Positions 6,597 through 9,159 of a stretch of 9,159 nucleotides of DNA are shown here, piece by piece. The DNA comes from Lysobacterales bacterium (lineage in GTDB: Bacteria; Pseudomonadota; Gammaproteobacteria; Xanthomonadales; Xanthomonadaceae). Below the pieces are notes generated by a model. That model was not told where the DNA came from. It saw nothing but the letters and a program-made list of their open reading frames with translations, and made no database searches. The stretch is taken from NCBI GenBank assembly GCA_020442545.1, contig JAGRJX010000176.1, positions 1 through 9,159 on the forward strand, written 5' to 3'. The position numbers were made by a program, and so were the translations under genes. Each line of letters begins with the position of its first letter. Position 1 is the stretch's first letter.

Positions 6597-6602
6597 TATG
6601 CT
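6597..6602 (+). promoter_or_regulatory. Possible -10 element before the kinase gene
   Basis: TATGCT, 4 of 6 matches to consensus, 26 nt before the ATG. No good -35 is present. If used, the transcript would have a leader of only about 20 nt with no recognisable Shine-Dalgarno sequence. Confidence 0.25.
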
Positions 6603-6628
6603 GGGCCGGGATCATCGCCATTACTGCC

Positions 6629-8929
6629 ATGGCCGCCAACACGCCAGAATTCTCGCCAAACGAGCTTGATGAACTGCTGAGCGGCGTGCTGCCGGAAATT
6701 CCCGGCTATCGCGTGGTGCGACTGCTTGGCCGTGGCGGCATGTCCTACGTCTACCTCGGCGTCGAGGAATCGCTGGACCGGCAAGTGGCAATCAAGGTAA
6801 TCAAGCCGGTCGCCCTGCAGGACGAAGTCAGCATGCAGCGCTTCGAGAAGGAAGCGCGCACCATCGCCAAGCTGCAACATCCCTGCATCGTCGGCATCCA
6901 CGCGGTCGGCCGCATGGAGTTGGGCCTGCTCTACTACGTCATGCCCTACCTGTCGCGCGGCCACGTCGGCCAACGCGACCTGCGCAACGACGAGCCGCAG
7001 ATCATCGAAGTGCTGCGTGCGCTGCTCAGCGCGCTCGACTACGCCCACGGCCACGGCGTCGTGCATCGGGACGTCAAGGCCGAAAACGTCCTGTTCGACC
7101 ACACGGACCGGCCGCTGCTCACCGACTTCGGCATCGCCATCAGCAAGCGCGATCGCTCGCGCATGACCGGCGGCGGCAAGGCCATGGGCAGCTGGGGCTA
7201 CATGGCGCCCGAGCAGGCACGCGGCGAGGACGTGGATGGCCGCGCCGACCTCTACGCGCTGGGCGTACTCACCTACGAAATGCTCTGTGGCGCGCTGCCC
7301 TATCGCAACCGAGATACCGTCGCACTGGCGCTGATGCATGCAATGGATCCGATCCCGCAGCTGCCCGAGGATAAGGCGCACTGGCAGGATTTCATCAACA
7401 AGGCCATGGCGAAGACGCCGGAGCAACGTTTCTCCAGCGCCCAGGAAATGATGCAGGCGCTGGACCACGTCAGCAACGCGGCAGATGTTCGCAAGCCTCG
7501 CAAGGCGCGCGAATGGCGGCTGCCGGCCGGCCTCGGCACGGCAACCTCGCGCTTCGGGCTGATGGGACTGGCGGCGTTTGCACTGCTGGCCCTGGTACTG
7601 GTCGGATGGCTGTGGCCTTCCTCCAACGACGATGATGGCGCGACAGCGGCAGTCGTCGCGTCCACCGCAAACATCGAAGCCGCTCCGGAACCACTGACGG
7701 CCGGTGATTCGTCGGCGACAAGTCCGGATCAGGCAACGCCGAATCCTTCCATCGAAGACGATGCCGGCGAAGCACCGATCAAGGCATCGGAGGACACGCA
7801 GGCAGCGCAAGCGACAGACAAGGAAATCGTGGAAGAAACTCCCGCACTGCCGCCGGGCGAAGCTGCACTCGAAGCCGCCAGCCAGCAGATCATGCGCCGC
7901 CGCCTGACTCTGCCCGCCGGCGACAATGCACTCGAATCCCTGCTTAGCGCGCAACGCCTCCTGCCGCGCTCACCGCGCCTTTCCGACCTCGGCGAACGTT
8001 GGCTCGCCGCCGCACAACCCTATGTCGCAAAAGCCTTGCAGGAAGGCGATGACGGCACGGCCCGTTCGCTGCTCGACAACGCCAGCCGACTCGTGGACGC
8101 GCTGTCGATGCAGCAAAGCGCCAACTGGCGCGACATGAGCGCCCTCGCCCCGGCGTCAATTCGTCGCCAGCTGCGCCAGGCCATCGACAACAAGGATCGG
8201 GTCGCCTTCCAGGCTGCAAGGACACGCGCAGCGGATCTCGGTGTTTCGACCAAGCTGCTGGAACCGGAATACTCCGCTCGCATCATCACCATCGGCATCG
8301 GCGACGCCCTGCAACACGGCAGTACCAGCATGACCCTGGTGCAACTGCCTTCAGCGGAGCACCCCGGACTGGCAACCATGCCCACCGCCGTTACCCGCAG
8401 CACTTACGCCGCCTTCGTCTCCGCGACCGGGCGACCGGCCGCCAACTGCCGCAACCGAACTGCCCTGCTGTCGCTGAAGCGACGCGAATGGAACGATCCG
8501 GGCTTCAGGCAGGGCGGCGATCATCCCGTGGTCTGTGTCAGCGTGGCCGACGCCAACGCCTTCGCCAGTTGGCTGGGCAAGCGCGACGGCGTCAACTATC
8601 GCCTGCCCAGCACCGTCGAATGGCGAGCCATCACCGCCACGCCGGCCAACCCGGCCTGCGGTGCCGGCGGCATCGTCTGTGCCAGCGAAGGCACTGTCCC
8701 CGCCGGGCGCAGTCCAAGCTTCACGACTGGCGTGACCAGCATGCTCGGCAACGTCCGCGAATGGCCTTCGGACTGCGCCGGCTGCCGCGATCACCCCACC
8801 GTCGGCTTGAGTTGGCGTGATGGCTCCTCGTCACGCGAGAACGACTTCATCGATCCCGATCATGGGTATGACGATGTGGGGTTCAGGCTGGTGAGGGATG
8901 TGACGTTGAAGGAAGTTGAGCAAAGGTAG
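6629..8929 (+). CDS. Transmembrane Ser/Thr protein kinase with C-terminal periplasmic SUMF1/FGE-like domain
   Basis: Protein of 766 residues. Cytoplasmic Hanks-type kinase at about 27-280 with a full catalytic set: glycine loop GRGGMSYV at 34-41, ATP-binding K56 in VAIK, E75 of helix C, HRDVKAEN at 146-153 (D148, K150, N153), DFG at 166-168, APE at 193-195, D207 and R267. It is an RD kinase; activation-loop candidates are T180 and S188. One membrane segment at about 309-329 places the rest outside. A low-complexity Ala/Asp/Glu/Pro linker (331-412) leads to a helical region (about 412-545), then a SUMF1-type domain at about 565-757 with HPVVCVSVADANAFASWLG (632-650), YRLPSTVEW (657-665), GNVREW (707-712) and GFRLVRD (751-757). 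The cysteine pair that true formylglycine-generating enzymes carry near the end, before GFR, is absent; six other cysteines (607, 636, 677, 684, 716, 719) include a CAGC. The domain is therefore probably a ligand-sensing module. The ATG has no visible Shine-Dalgarno sequence. Substrates and signal are unknown. Confidence 0.93.
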   Translation: MAANTPEFSPNELDELLSGVLPEIPGYRVVRLLGRGGMSYVYLGVEESLDRQVAIKVIKPVALQDEVSMQRFEKEARTIAKLQHPCIVGIHAVGRMELGLLYYVMPYLSRGHVGQRDLRNDEPQIIEVLRALLSALDYAHGHGVVHRDVKAENVLFDHTDRPLLTDFGIAISKRDRSRMTGGGKAMGSWGYMAPEQARGEDVDGRADLYALGVLTYEMLCGALPYRNRDTVALALMHAMDPIPQLPEDKAHWQDFINKAMAKTPEQRFSSAQEMMQALDHVSNAADVRKPRKAREWRLPAGLGTATSRFGLMGLAAFALLALVLVGWLWPSSNDDDGATAAVVASTANIEAAPEPLTAGDSSATSPDQATPNPSIEDDAGEAPIKASEDTQAAQATDKEIVEETPALPPGEAALEAASQQIMRRRLTLPAGDNALESLLSAQRLLPRSPRLSDLGERWLAAAQPYVAKALQEGDDGTARSLLDNASRLVDALSMQQSANWRDMSALAPASIRRQLRQAIDNKDRVAFQAARTRAADLGVSTKLLEPEYSARIITIGIGDALQHGSTSMTLVQLPSAEHPGLATMPTAVTRSTYAAFVSATGRPAANCRNRTALLSLKRREWNDPGFRQGGDHPVVCVSVADANAFASWLGKRDGVNYRLPSTVEWRAITATPANPACGAGGIVCASEGTVPAGRSPSFTTGVTSMLGNVREWPSDCAGCRDHPTVGLSWRDGSSSRENDFIDPDHGYDDVGFRLVRDVTLKEVEQR

Positions 8930-9028
8930 TTGGCCAAGCGCTCCCTTCAACCCTGCTCCACCCGACGCGGCCAGCAGCCAAAAACTCATAGATCCAGAGC
9001 TTTCGTTCGCCTTCGGCGACCGAGTTCA

Positions 9029-9052
9029 TTTCTCTTGCTTGTCCAAGAGAAA
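9029..9052. repeat. Perfect 9-bp inverted repeat within the tail
   Basis: TTTCTCTTG and CAAGAGAAA flank the 6-nt loop CTTGTC. The stem lies 100 nt after the kinase stop. It could fold in RNA from either strand and might act as a terminator; the plus-strand copy is followed by ACCG, with no U-run, while the minus-strand copy ends in AAA followed by TG. Confidence 0.6.
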
Positions 9053-9085
9053 CCGAACCAAAGAGAAAGACACCCCACGTTCGCG

Positions 9086-9100
9086 CCCGGCTTCGCCGGG
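9086..9100. repeat. Short GC hairpin CCCGGC-TTC-GCCGGG
   Basis: Six-bp GC stem with a 3-nt loop (or 5 bp with a CTTCG loop), between the two longer inverted repeats of the tail. Followed by TTCGTG, not a U-run. Confidence 0.5.
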
Positions 9101-9119
9101 TTCGTGAGTCGGAGCCGGG

Positions 9120-9153
9120 GTTTTCGACAATTCATCCGTGAATTGGCGAAAAC
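9120..9153. repeat. 34-bp near-perfect palindrome at the window end
   Basis: GTTTTCG plus CAATTCA pair with TGAATTG plus CGAAAAC around the 4-nt loop TCCG, with a single A/G mismatch between the two stem blocks: 14 paired bases of 15. It is the longest inverted repeat in the window. It could be a terminator for a gene converging from the right, a palindromic unit of the repeat family, or a protein-binding site. Confidence 0.65.
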
Positions 9154-9159
9154 GCGCGT

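Larger units (their letters stand above)
8930..9159. repeat. Gene-free, hairpin-rich tail, probable dispersed intergenic repeat
   Basis: From the kinase stop codon to the window end I see no credible gene. Base composition differs from the coding part (A-rich CCAAAAACTC, CCAAAGAGAAAG patches) and at least four hairpins are packed into about 150 bp, including TCGCC-TTC-GGCGA at 9007-9019. In one frame the DNA would read SCLSKRNRTKEKDTP; I recall similar KVTKEKDTP-like translations from repeats scattered between genes of Xanthomonadaceae. That family link is memory, not a search. The element continues past the window. Confidence 0.5.

Noticed and set aside
6596..7954. 452-codon open frame on the minus strand over the kinase domain
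   Set aside because: Antisense shadow of a clear Hanks-type kinase; no family signature in its translation.
8321..8899. Catalytic formylglycine-generating enzyme
   Set aside because: The fold signatures are present but the C-terminal catalytic cysteines expected before GFR are missing, so a sulfatase-activating role is not supported.
8916..9107. 63-codon plus-strand open frame overlapping the kinase stop and the tail
   Set aside because: No ribosome-binding site, starts inside the kinase gene, and its KEKDTP-like peptide matches what I recall as translated intergenic repeat, not a protein family.

Overview
The window looks like chromosomal DNA from a GC-rich gammaproteobacterium, most likely of the Xanthomonadales/Lysobacterales. 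This rests on the gamma-type start of phosphoglycerate kinase, the strong G/C bias at third codon positions, the fusion of a Ser/Thr kinase to a periplasmic SUMF1-type domain, and a repeat-rich tail with a KEKDTP-type sequence that I recall from that order. The taxonomic call comes from protein character and memory; no search was run.

Layout. Minus strand, 1-2261: the 5' part of pgk (cut by the window edge), a pirin, and an FMN-dependent NADH-azoreductase that lies upstream of the pirin and is probably co-transcribed with it. A hairpin with a short U-run separates the pirin from pgk. Plus strand, 2390-3307: a LysR-type regulator transcribed divergently from azoR-pirin. The 128 bp between them is AT-rich and holds two short inverted repeats plus recognisable promoter-like hexamers for both directions. 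Plus strand, 3393-8929: an M13 (neprilysin-like) metallopeptidase lipoprotein, a nitrilase-superfamily amidohydrolase of the beta-ureidopropionase type, and a large membrane Ser/Thr protein kinase with a C-terminal SUMF1/FGE-like domain. These three are separated by 95-144 bp gaps, each with its own leader, so they are probably separate transcription units. From 8930 to the end there is no gene: the stretch holds several hairpins and looks like a dispersed intergenic repeat that runs off the window.

How the parts fit. The clearest functional unit is LysR / azoreductase / pirin, which resembles an inducible response to quinones, flavonoids or other electrophilic aromatics. The azoreductase reduces quinone or azo groups, pirins can have quercetinase activity, and the LysR protein is the likely switch. 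The peptidase, amidohydrolase and kinase show no clear common pathway. The most unusual item is the kinase: its cytoplasmic catalytic domain looks fully competent, while its periplasmic SUMF1-type domain lacks the C-terminal cysteine pair of true formylglycine-generating enzymes. That suggests a sensor module, not an enzyme. I found no CRISPR array, tRNA, rRNA, insertion sequence or phage gene.
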